A DNA stretch of 64,000 bases, from the NCBI GenBank assembly GCA_946122785.1, contig CAMGYJ010000011.1:40388513-40452512 (forward strand), read 5' to 3'. Position 1 is the first letter of the stretch. Every line of letters begins with the position of its first letter. The notes under the pieces are model-generated. The model worked only from the letters and a program-made list of their open reading frames with translations. It ran no database searches and was not told the origin of the DNA. The DNA is from Linum tenue. Its lineage: Eukaryota; Streptophyta; Magnoliopsida; Malpighiales; Linaceae. A program made the translations under genes and the position numbers. Positions 35,643 to 46,218 of the stretch are shown piece after piece.

Positions 35643-36473
35643 TTGAATCCAGACTTTGAGGGAGTCAAGAAGCCGCTCTTGATGTTGAAACCTCTTCCCA
35701 CTGTTGCTGAGAAGTATCTGATTGTAGCTCTTGCAGTTCAGGGAGACAATGCCAAGACAGTTGATGATAGAAACCAAGCCAAGAAGTACTGCAAATTTTG
35801 CAAAAAGACCAATCATAATATTGAAGAGTGTTGGACCTATAAGAGGAAGAACAGAGAACATGAACAAGGAAGCAGCTCACACACAGGGTCTCAGAAATTT
35901 GTGGGTTCTATGTCACAAGGTAACTTTAGTGGCAGTGAGACTACTTCTGAAGTTAGCTATTACAACGGAAGCAGCATGGTAAGTCATTCTTCACCTAGCT
36001 TTACTGCAGAAGAAATGAACAAGCTGAGATACTTGCTGCATTGTGGTGCTAATAACCCAATTCCAGTCAGCCATACCTCATCACCCTCACCACCAACCTC
36101 ACCTTCCATTCACCACCAGGCTTACTCTGTGCCACAGTATCTACCACCTTTCCCAAACTATTCAGGTAAATTTGTCTTATCCTCAGCCATAAACTTAAAA
36201 TCTCACAAACCTGATAGTTTATGGATGTTGGACACAGGAGCTTCAGACCACATAGCCTGCTCATTAGATTTATTCACTGAATATAAATCAGTACAGGATG
36301 TATTTGTTCATCTTTCTAACTGTGCTAAGATTCTAGTAAGTCACGTAGGAACAATCAAGCTACCCTTTGGCTTCTACCTCTATAGTTTCTCCTTCAACCT
36401 AGTGTCAGTGAGTAGGCTTACACATGATTTTCCCATCTCCTTACACTTTCATTATGATATTTGCCATATCTAG
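35643..36473 (+). pseudogene. Copia nucleocapsid and protease, left arm
   Basis: A CCHC knuckle (KYCKFCKKTNHNIEECW, about 35788-35835) binds element RNA, and the aspartic protease motif LWMLDTGASDHIA lies at about 36220-36260. The frame ends at a TAG near 36471-36473, after which integrase pre-domain text begins. Confidence 0.8.
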
Positions 36474-37365
36474 GACCTTCAAAACAAGAGGACGATTGGT
36501 TTAGCAAGAGAAACTAAAGGCCTCTACCAGCTTACCTTCTTAGAACAACCATATGACCAACCCACTTCACATCAAAGCCAAGATGCCAATGTTTTCAATT
36601 TCAATCCTCAACAAGTAGACTTGTGGCACTAGAGATTAGGACACCCTAGCAATGATAGGCTTAGCTTGTTACAACATGTTGACACCTCTATAACTTCTTT
36701 CAACGTTGATCATTGTATTGTTTGTCATTTCTCTAAACACAAGAAACTACCTTTTCTTATTAGCACAAACAATGCAGTTAAGCCTTTCAGCTTGTTCATG
36801 TTGACATTTGGGGACCACTGTCTATTATGTCTTATAATGGATATAATTACTTCCTTACTATTGTTGATGATTGTTGAAGAGCTGTATGGGTTTATTTGAT
36901 GCATGGCAAGGGGGAAGCTAGGGAACTTTTTGAAGGGTTTTTGTATGTTGGTTAAGAACCAGTTTGGTAGTACAGTTTAGATTATAAGAAGTGATCAGGG
37001 GAGGGAATTTAACATGTGTGACTTCTTCATAACTGAGGGAATTGAACATCAGATGTCCTGTGTTTACACACCAGAACAGAATGCTAGAGTGGAACGTAAA
37101 CACCAGCACATTCTCAATGTAGCTAGGTCACTCAAATTTCAATTTGGCATTCCCTTACAATTTTGGAGTGACTGCATCTTGCATTCTGTGCATCTTATCA
37201 ACGGAATCCCTAATCCAGTTCTTAACAATCGCTCTCCCTATGAAGTACTTTAAAAGAAACCACCCTTTCTTGGAAATCTAAGAGTTTTTGGCAGCTTAGC
37301 CTATGCTGGGATTCCTGCATCTGGTAGGACCAAATTTACCCCTTGATCCAGGCAATGTGTCATGC
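36474..37365 (+). pseudogene. Copia integrase, left arm, broken
   Basis: GLYQLTFLEQPYD and the LGHPSNDRLSLL block mark the integrase pre-domain; VDHCIVCHFSKHKKLPF is its zinc-binding part. Catalytic-core text follows in several frames, for example MSCVYTPEQNARVERKHQHI and FWSDCILHSVHLINGIPNP. Stops and frameshifts make it inactive. Confidence 0.75.
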
Positions 37366-38018
37366 TAGGTATACTAGTAGGAATCAAGGGTTATAAGCTG
37401 TTAGACATACACACCAACCATATTTTCACTTCCAATGATGTTGTATTCTATGAATCAATACTCCCTTTAAGAACTGGCGACACTGTTTCCCCATCACCTC
37501 CTCTATCTGACTTTCCCAATCATCCTGCTGAGACTAGTCCACCACCTGATCTCATTATTCCCAGCCTTTCTACTCCAGATTCTCAACCTCCCTTGTCACC
37601 TGAACTAGTGTCAGCTGATCAGGGGGACACCACTGTGACTACTGACATGGCTGAATTGATCAGGAACTAGAACCTCAACAAGAGTATGAACCACCTTCAA
37701 GACCTAAGAGACAGTATCATTTGCTTAGCAAATATGCTGACTGTGAAGTTGACCCTGGATTACAATTTGGTGCTTTTGGACAAAATGCAGGTGTGAGCAG
37801 ACATCCAATAGCATTGAATGTGGATCATCTGAATTCTGTTGATAGAAAGTATGCATTGAGTGTCATTCAACAGGATGAGCCACTTACATACCAAGAGGCT
37901 ATCAAGTATGAACACTGGAGGAAAACCATGCGACAAGAATGGGACTCATTAGAAGAAAACCAAACCTGGGACATAGTTCCTCTACTTGAAGGGAAGAAAG
38001 TGATTGGGAATAAGTGAG
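37362..38018 (+). pseudogene. Copia integrase tail and start of reverse transcriptase, left arm
   Basis: GILVGIKGYKLLDIHTNHIF and a Pro/Ser-rich linker lead to YQEAIKYEHWRKTMRQEW and EENQTWDIVPLLEGKK, the N-terminus of copia reverse transcriptase. It breaks off at gtgag, where element C inserted. In both arms the codon after GNK is TGA, so this stop predates the duplication. Confidence 0.8.
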
Positions 38019-39301
38019 TGATAGACCGATAATTACACATGTTTTCACCCCTATTATGAAGCCATTTGAGATGTTGATTCTCGTGTTTTAAGCCGATTTC
38101 ACGCTAGGTTGTGTGTTTATGTCATATTTCAGGACCAGGCGTTGGAATCGAGGCGGAGAAACGAGTTCATGGGGCCAAATACCCGACCGGGTATTTATCA
38201 TTTTGGGCGCCCGTGAGAAACAGAGAGGGGCCAATGCGTGAAGGTTAAATCCCCGGTCGGGGATTATTGGACATGACCGGGGATTTTTCCCTTACCCAAA
38301 ACGTGCGTTTTAATAATACCCGGTCGAGACCCAAAATACCCGACCGGGTATTTCGACCGGGTATCGCGACATGCAGCAGATTTAAGGGAAAAAAGGCCAG
38401 AATTCAAGGGTTCCGAGTTTTAGAGAGATAGAGCGATTCCTAGAGAGAGAAAGCGACGAACTAGAGTTTCCAAGTGCCATAGCTTGATCTTCATCACCAT
38501 TAGAGCCCGACTTGAGCTTGGAGAAGTGCCGATTAACGTCCAGGAGCAGAAATCCATCTTCACAGTATGATTTCTCCGTCTGAATCTGTTTTTGCTTCTC
38601 TCTCCATGGAGTAGTTTCCCCATTCATCTGGGTATGGAGAACCCTAGATTTGTATGCTAGGTCTGATTGTATGAACACAAGTACAGAGTTTATGAATTGA
38701 TTATATTCGATTGAGGCTTGAATGATTGAATGACTTGAATCCTGATCAAATTCCTGTTGTTTCTGCTTTGACCTAGAATGAGAATATCTGCCTTGGTTGA
38801 TAGAGTATCCTTAATTTAAGGTAGTGAATTGGCGACTTTAGTCGAGGAGCCAATTCGCTAGTTTGTACCGAATTCAATTCGGTAGTGGAGGTTTGGTTTG
38901 TTAGGGCCTCAATCTGTTTACTCCGGTAGAGGTTAGTTGCCCGCTAGAGACTCAGATTGAGAGGGTCTGGAGACCTTTAGTCGAGACTTCAGACTGTTTA
39001 AGAACCTTCCGCAGTATAATTTTCATGAAAACTGAACTTGGTAAATTGCAATCCGGCTTAACTTCAGTCTAGGGGGAACCATATCCGGGTGACCTCTCTT
39101 GACCTGAAAACAACCGTTTACTTGCTTTGTTTGTTTGCTAATTTGGACTTGCACTAAAGTTTCACTGCTAGATAACAAGAATTCACCAAGTAGTCATCAA
39201 ATCTAGGACCCGGGTTGACATTAAAACCCAAACCTGCTATACTATGCTTTTGGAAGTGGTTACACTTGGCCATTTTCTAGAGTGACATTAGGAGTGAGTC
39301 A
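38019..39301 (+). repeat. 5' LTR of element C (1283 bp)
   Basis: TG...CA ends. It is 57 bp shorter than the 3' LTR owing to one deletion after gagttc (about 38168). It carries the ATACCCGACCGGGTAT module at 38178-38196 and 38334-38365. Confidence 0.93.
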
Positions 39302-39307
39302 AGTTTT

Positions 39308-39325
39308 TGGCGCCGTTGCCGGGGA
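39308..39325 (+). promoter_or_regulatory. Primer binding site of element C (tRNA-Asp)
   Basis: TGGCGCCGTTGCCGGGGA, identical to element B, six bases after the LTR. Confidence 0.92.
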
Positions 39326-39449
39326 CGGCTAGGTTGTTGAAGAAAAGTGATTTCTGTTACTTTAGCATTTTCATTTTCGCATTGAGTGTTTGTTCTTTCC
39401 CACTTGTGCCTTCACGGGTTTGCATTGCTTGATTGTGTGCAGATAGTGC

Positions 39450-41251
39450 ATGACCCGTAGCCAGTCGGGAGGTTTACTGCAGTTGGATCCAGAGATTGAA
39501 CGCACCTGCCACCAACTTCGGAGACAACAGCGAGCTAGACTGGCTACGGTGGAGCGCATAGACGACCATTTGAGTAGCGGATCCGAGGACGAGTACGAGA
39601 TGGAAGGCGATCACAACCCACCTCCGGTAAATCAGCTCTTGGGGAACGACCCCAATCCCCAGGGAGATGGGGTTCATCATCATCCACCAACACCGGGTCC
39701 CACCTTGGAGTACTACTACACTCCACGGATTGCTGACATCCGCCCGGTCATCCTCTATCCGCCCATTCCAGCAAACAACTTCGAGATCAAGCCATGCTGG
39801 ATTCAACTCATTACATCCTCCATCCAGTTCCATGGCTTGAAGGATGAGGAGGCAAGGGTGCACCTTTCCCGTTTTCTGCAGCTGACGAACGGGTTCAAGC
39901 TTAACGGTGTCCCTGAGGACGCAATCCGCCTCACCTCTTCCCCCATTCTCTGGCGGGGAATGCTAAGAGGTGGTTGGAGACCCAGCCCCCATTGTCCATC
40001 ACTTCTTGGGACGATCTGGCAGACAAGTTCGTGCACAGGTACTATCCAGCATCGAAGACCACAGAGATTCAGCGGGAGATCACTCACAGTGGGATATTTC
40101 TGGCAGTGTACCCATCATGGCTTCAGTGACGCATTCACAGTGGGGAAATTCTACAGTGCCCTCACCCAGACAGCCAGAGGGTGATTGAGTCTCTATGCCC
40201 TGGAGGGGATGTTCTCACTAAGACTCCACCCGAGCTGAACCAGATGATTAGTACCTTGGCTGCCCGAGATCATTCCTGGGGGCAGAACAGCAGAGGCAGA
40301 AATTCCCGGGACCGTGGTGTGCACGCTATGGAGGCCAGGTCCGGGTTAGAGCAGCAGGTGGCTGAGTTGGTGCAGACATTGAAGCAGCCCAACAGTCTCC
40401 TTCCGGGCCGAGGTACAGCTACGCCTCCAGTAGCTCAGTGTCAGTGGTGTGAGAGCCCGAATCATCTGGTGGAGGACTGTCAGGCCATGAGGGAGTCCTC
40501 TACTCCCCAAGAACCGGTGGACTTCATCGCCAATGCTTGGCGCCTGGACCCATATAGAAATACCTACAATGTGGGATGGCGCCAGCATCCTAACTTTGCC
40601 TGGAGCAGCAACACCACTAAACCACCTGGTTTCGCAGAACCAGCGGGTGATTTTCAGTCGAGATAGCCCTTCCAGGCTAGGCAGGGGCCACCACCATAGC
40701 AGCAGCCCTACCAGCCTAGGCAGGGGCAGCCATTCCAGCAGCCCCAACGCTAGTATGCCCAGCCTCCAGCAGCCGCAGCTCCAGATAATCAGATGGCTGA
40801 TCTGAAGAATATTTTGCAGGCATTCATGACTACCAGCCAGGCGAATTTCACGAGGATGGATCAGAACATAACCTCACTGGAGGCAGGCCAGAGAAACCAA
40901 GGTGCCATTCTGCAAGATCTACAGAATCAGATTGGGAGCTTAGCTCGCCAGAACACTACCAGGGCACCGGGGACTCTGCCTGCCACCACTATTCCAAACC
41001 CTCGTGAACCTCACCAGCAGCTGGACGCCATCACCACCAGGAGTGGCAAGACCATATCTGCTGCTCCGACCCAGCCCGGGCGAGACGAGCCATTACCTAC
41101 TTCAATACCTCCAGCTGATAATGCAAAAGTGGGGGAAGGCAACGAAGCACCTGCTCCCAAGCCGCAGCCTGTGGTTAAGGAGCATATACCCCAGCTGCCC
41201 TTCCCCACTCGACTTCATAAAGACAAGCTGGAGACATAGTTTGCCAAGTTC
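39450..41251 (+). pseudogene. Athila gag of element C
   Basis: ATG 39450 (MTRSQSGGLLQLDPEIERTC) lies 149 bases after the LTR. Motifs are ILYPPIPANNFEIKPCWIQL, FLQLTNGFKLNGVPEDAI and a WDDL-type block near 40005, a one-base shift near 39930 changing the frame. RVIESLCPGGDVLTKTPPEL follows in a new frame, then the zinc-knuckle-like CQWCESPNHLVEDC (about 40440-40485) and a Gln/Pro-rich segment with a TAG near 40665 and others before 40793. The last part ends TRLHKDKLET at TAG 41237-41239, where element B has a sense codon. Gag would build the particle; this copy is broken at about five places. Confidence 0.82.
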
Positions 41252-42286
41252 ATGGCAATGTTGAAGCAGGTCAACATCAGCATGCCGTTCGTGGAGGCAC
41301 TGTCGAAGATGCCCAAGTATGCCAAGTTCATGAAAGAACTCCTCACCAACAAGAAGAAACTTGGGGATCTTTCGACAGTGATGCTAAGCGAGGAGTGTTC
41401 TGCTATCCTGCAGAACAAGCTGCCCGAGAAGCGCAAAGACCCAGGGAGTTTCACTATCCCTCTTGTTATTGGCAGCATGCATGTAGGAAAGTCCTTGGCG
41501 GACCTAGGCGCTAATATAAATGTCATGCCTTACAAATTGTTTAAGAAGCTAGACCTAGGTGAACCTAGAGCTACTAGGATGAGCATTCAGTTAGCTGATC
41601 GTTCCATCGTGCATCCTAGGGGTATCATTGAGGATCTGCTTGTTAATGTTGGTGCATTCACATATCCTGTTGACTTTGTTATTTTGGATATAAATGAAGA
41701 TGTGGATGTGCCTTTGATTTTGGGTAGACCGTTTCTCGCCACCGCCAAGGCGCTTATTGATGTACATAGTGGTAAATTGATCCTGCGTGCTGGTGATGAA
41801 CATGCTACCTTTTCTTTGTCTGAAAATGGGAAACACTCTCATTTGCATGATGACATAGATTACTGTGATGTGCTTACTATTTTTGAGACCGCACTCGCCA
41901 TCACAAGTGCGGGTACTGATGATGCTCTTGAGCGTTGTATTTTGCTAGGTGAGCAGGCATCGCAGGAGCCGCAGCTGGCGGAGCAGTTGACCGCGTTGGA
42001 GAGTGGCCCATTCTTGGAGGGCGACAGGCTGTTTAAACCGATCTCATCCTCCACCCGCATCACTACCTCCTTGGAGGAACCACGAGAGCTCCCTCCTCAT
42101 TTGGAGTATGCATTTCTCCGGGAGGGGAATAAGCTACAAGTCATCATCAGCTCGACCCTCACACCCGAGCAGAAGAACAGACTGGTGGCCTTGCTGAAGC
42201 AGTACGAGCGAGCTTTAGCATGGAAGATCACAGACATCCGGGGGATCAGCCCCCCCTTTTTCCCACCGGATACTGCTAGAGGATGA
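41252..42286 (+). pseudogene. Athila gag-pol protease segment of element C
   Basis: A 344-codon open stretch continues gag-pol after the TAG. The aspartic protease core is GKSLADLGANINVMP (DLG in place of the usual DTG/DSG, as is common in this clade), with VDVPLILGRPFLATAKALI as the second half. After that, LEYAFLREGNKLQVIISS and [17 protein letters not shown] are the usual connection to reverse transcriptase. It ends out of frame at 42286; reverse transcriptase continues in another frame from about 42270. Confidence 0.82.
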
Positions 42287-42287
42287 G

Positions 42288-44522
42288 ATGCGGGCAGTGA
42301 GACAGCCGCATAGGAGATTGACACCGAACCTGGAGGCTGTGGTTCAGGCAGAGATCGTGAAGCTGATGGACGCGGGGATCATCTTCGCCATTTTTGACAG
42401 CGAGTGGGTTAGTCCCACCCAGGTGGTACCCAAGAAGGGTGGGATGACCGTGGTGCCTAACGAGAAGAACGAGCTCATCCCGATGCGCACGGTGACTGGG
42501 TACCGTGTTTGCATCGACTATCAGCGTCTCAACGACGCCACTCGGAAGGACCATTTCCCGCTGCCGTTCATTGATCAGATGCTGGAGAGATTGGCGGGGC
42601 ACGAGTTCTACTGTTTCTTGGATGGGATGTCCGGGTACTTTCAGATCCCTATTGCACCGGAGGACCAGGCGAGGACCACTTTCACCTGCCCCTTCGGCAC
42701 ATTTGCCTACCGGAGGATTCCATTCGGGCTATGCAATGCCCCGGCCACTTTTCAGCGATGCATGCTCGCCATCTTTGACCGTCTGGTCGGCGAGATTATG
42801 GAGGTGTTTATGGACGATTTCTCGGTTTATGGAGACTCATTCTCTCACTGTCTCCATAACCTGGAACTTGTTCTTAAACGGTGTGAAGAAACGAACCTGG
42901 CACTGAGTTGGGAGAAGTGTCACTTCATGGTTCGAGAAGGCATAGTTCTTGGGCATAAGATCTCCAAGATGGGGATTAAGGTGGACAGAGCAAAGATTGA
43001 GACTATCAGCAAGCTGCCTCCTCCTACATCTGTTAAGGGGATCCGGAGTTTTTTAGGCCATGCAGGGTTCTACAGGCGGTTCATCAAGGATTTCTCGAAG
43101 ATCGCCCTGCCCCTAACTAAGCTTCTAGAGAAGGATGCCCCCTTCCAGTTCACTGATGCTTGCACAGCGGTGTTCACAACCTTGAAGGAGAAGCTCACCC
43201 AAGCTCCTATCATGGTTGTTCCTGACTGGTCCCTACCATTTGAGCTGATGTGCGACGCCAGTGACTTTGCTGTTGGAGCTGTCTTGGGGCAGAGGCGAGA
43301 TCAACACTTCCGACCTATCTACTACGCCTCGAAGACCCTCAATGATGCCCAGGAGAACTACACCACCACGGAGAAGGAGCTGCTCGCAGTGGTGTTTGCC
43401 TTCGATAAATTTTGTCCCTATCTGGTCTTGTCCCACGTGACCGTGTACACAGATCACTCCGCGATTCGATACCTGATGAGCAAGGCCGATGCCCAGCCTA
43501 GGCTCATACGATGGATCTTATTACTGCAGGAGTTTGATATTGAGATTCGGGACAAGAAGGGAGCAGAAAATGTTGCAGCTGATTACCTCTCCCGGTTGGA
43601 CGCACCTCCTGCGGACAACCTCGTGGAGGAGATCAACGACTCCTTCCCCGATGAGAGACTGCTGATGATGTGCCTAGTGGAGAGTGTCACCCCCTGGTAT
43701 TCCGATTTTGCGAACTATTTGGTGGGCCAGCAGCTGCCCAAGGGGATGACAACTCACACCAAGAAGAAGTTTTTCTCCGATGTGAAGCATTACTTCTGGG
43801 ATGACCCTCATCTCTTCAGGATCGGAGCCGACGGGATCATCCGTCGCTGTATTATGGAGAGTGAGATGGAGGGCATTCTATCTCACTGCCATGAGGGACC
43901 TGCTGGCGGTCACCACGGAGGAAACCGCACGGCGAGGAAGGTTCTCCAATCGGGCTTTTACTGGCCCACGCTCTTCAAGGATGCAGACGCCTTCGCACGC
44001 AGGTGCGACCGATGCCAGAGGTCAGGTAACATCTCTGCCCGTTATGAGATGCCCCAGAATGTGTTTATAACTTGTGAAATTTTTGATGGCCCCTTCCCTC
44101 CATCTTTTGGCAATACCTATATTCTGGTTGATGTTGACTACATCTCTAGGTGGGCTGAGGCGCAAGCTTTGCCCACTAATGATGCTAGACGTGTTTGTGG
44201 TTTTCTGAAGCAGCTATTCTCCCGGTTTGGGACACCTAGAGCCATCATAAGCGATCGAGGCACCCATTTCCAGGGCCAATTTGATAAACTACTGTCTCTC
44301 TATGGTGTGACTCACAAGGTGTCTGTGGCCTATCACCCTAAGACCAGTGGCCAGGCCGAGCTGACGAACCGGGAGCTCAAGCGGATCCTGGAGAAGACGG
44401 TGCATCAGTCCCGCAAGGATTGGTCCACCAAACTCGATGATGCTCTCTGGGCGTATCGCACTGCCTACAAGACACCCATTGGTACTTCACCGTACGGCTT
44501 GTCTATGGAAAGGCATGCCATC
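42288..44522 (+). pseudogene. Reverse transcriptase, RNase H and integrase of element C
   Basis: One open frame covers reverse transcriptase ([45 protein letters not shown]; catalytic FMDDFSVYG near 42807-42830), RNase H ([38 protein letters not shown]) and integrase ([22 protein letters not shown] zinc part; [24 protein letters not shown]). The integrase runs directly from CEIFD into GPFPPSFGN: the few residues that normally hold the first catalytic Asp appear deleted. The frame shifts at a one-base deletion near 44495, after TPIGTSPY, and stops near 44535. The polymerase and RNase H catalytic residues look intact. Confidence 0.85.
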
Positions 44523-44950
44523 TGCCCGTGGAGCTAGAGCACAAGGCCTTCTGGGCCCTTAAGCTGCTAAACATGGATGTTAGTGTTGCAGGTGTTGAGC
44601 GTAAAATGCAGATGTTGGAGCTGGAAGAGTGGGGTTACCACGCCTATGAGAACACCAAGCTGTACAAGGAGCGCACTAAGCGCCTGCACGATGCACGATT
44701 GCGGGGTCCGAAAGAGTTTCAGGTTGGTGATCAAGTTCTCCTCTATAACTCTCGCCTGAAGCTCTTTCCCGGAAAGCTCCGTTCTCGGTGGTCTGGACCG
44801 TTCACGGTCACACAGGTGTTCCCGTATGGCACGATTGAGATTGCCAACCCGCAAACTGAGTCGTTTAAAGTGAATGGCCATCGTCTCAAGCTCTACCTGG
44901 GAGATGAGGTCGAACGTGCGGAGTTGGTGGTGGAACTCGCGGACCCTTAG
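44523..44950 (+). pseudogene. Integrase C-terminal tail of element C (shifted frame)
   Basis: [17 protein letters not shown] continues integrase in a second frame, with ELEEWGYHAYENTKLYKERT, FQVGDQVLLYNSRLKLFPGK and VNGHRLKLYLGDE, and ends TAG at 44948-44950. The FQVGDQVLL...FPGKLRSRWSGPF block is the usual GPY/F-like C-terminal module of gypsy integrases. Confidence 0.82.
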
Positions 44951-46218
44951 TTCCGCCATGGGCATCCAGCTAAAAGACGGTAAAGAAGCGCTTGTGGGGA
45001 GGCAACCCCACCACGGTTTGCATTTATTTTTCCCTTTTTTCTGAGTTTTTGTGTCGTGTCGAGTCAGTTGCATGTCTGTAGTGAAGTTCGGTCGTCTGTG
45101 ATGCCTCGATTTGGTGTTTTCGTGCAGGAGAGGTTGAAATTTTGGGCGATTGAGATTTTTGGCCGACTGGGGGGAAATACCCGGTCGTGGGCCAAAATAC
45201 CCGACCGGGTATTTTTGGTCCACGATCGGGACCCCCTCTGTTTCTCGGGGTGAAAAAAGGGAAATACCCGACCTCGTCCCAAATTACCCGACCGGGTATT
45301 TTTGGTTCCAAGCCGGGTTTTTTCAAGGCCTTGAACGCAGCGTTTTCCAAAAATACCCGACCTCGTCCCAAAATTACCCGACCGGGTATTTTTGGTTCAA
45401 GGCCGGGGATTTTCAAGGCCTTGCACGCAGCGTTTTCCAAAAAATACCCGACCTTGACCCAAAATTACCCTACCGGGTATTTTTGGCTCAAGGCCGGGTA
45501 TATTCTTACACTCGGCACGCTGCGTTTAAGAACCCCCGGTCGTGGAATCAAAAATACCCGACCGGGGATTTTTACTATTTAAAGGAAATCACCGGTCAAT
45601 TTCTCTCTCTACCCTCATTTTTCCAAAATTTCTCCTCTCTCTTCCTCTCAAATCCTCTCCCCTCTCTCCTCTTGGCCACCGCCGGCTGCCCTCCGTCGCC
45701 GGCCGCCGCCGCTCCTTCGCCGTCGCCGCCGCCGTCCCCGTCGCCGGTCATTTTCTGGCGACTTTCCGGGGACTATCCGGCGCGTTTCCGGCCATTTTCC
45801 GGCGAGCTTTCCGGGCAAATTTTTGGCTCCCTCTCGCGTACCTCACCCATTTCTAGAGCCCTAGCTACAGTTCTACTTGCGTTTCCAGGTGTGTTTCTTA
45901 TTAATTACTCTTTTCCTGGAAAATCGAACTGTAGATTGTAGGACCGTGAACTGTGTTTGCATGCCTGATTTAGAGTAGGGTGAGGGATGCCTTGAGTATG
46001 CATGGATTTATATGTGGTGTATGTGCTGCCCGTGTACTTAATGTGGTTGGTTCTGTGGTCTTGCCTTGATTCCGGTTGAGTTGCTTGCGATTCAACCGGC
46101 TGTGCTTATAACTGTTAGCCTAGGTGGTCCTTGAGTGTGGGGGAAGTGATGAACCCATGCTGTTAGTCCTGACAAGTTTTTCTTGGCTCCACATTTGGTT
46201 TGTTGATTTTGCAGGAGC
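44951..46218 (+). other. Non-coding region of element C between pol and third ORF, rich in tacccgaccgggta
   Basis: At 45165-45600 the palindrome AATACCCGACCGGGTATTT and its halves recur, the same module as in this element's LTRs. Within it three direct repeats of about 88-90 bp start near 45261, 45347 and 45437. A CCGGCG-rich stretch (45670-45830) follows. The end is ttgttgattttgcag just before the third ORF. A 263-codon open frame over the repeats is a by-product. Confidence 0.75.
46134..46145 (+). other. Polypurine-like tract before the third ORF of element C
   Basis: gtgtgggggaag, resembling the 3' polypurine tract, lies 74-85 bases upstream of the third ORF start. Confidence 0.4.

Noticed and set aside
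44567..45223. 218-codon open frame on the minus strand
   Set aside because: Antisense shadow of the integrase tail and the following non-coding repeats.
45150..45941. 263-codon open frame on the plus strand
   Set aside because: It runs through the palindromic tandem units and the CCGGCG patch of element C; the translation is repeat text with no domain and no counterpart in A or B.
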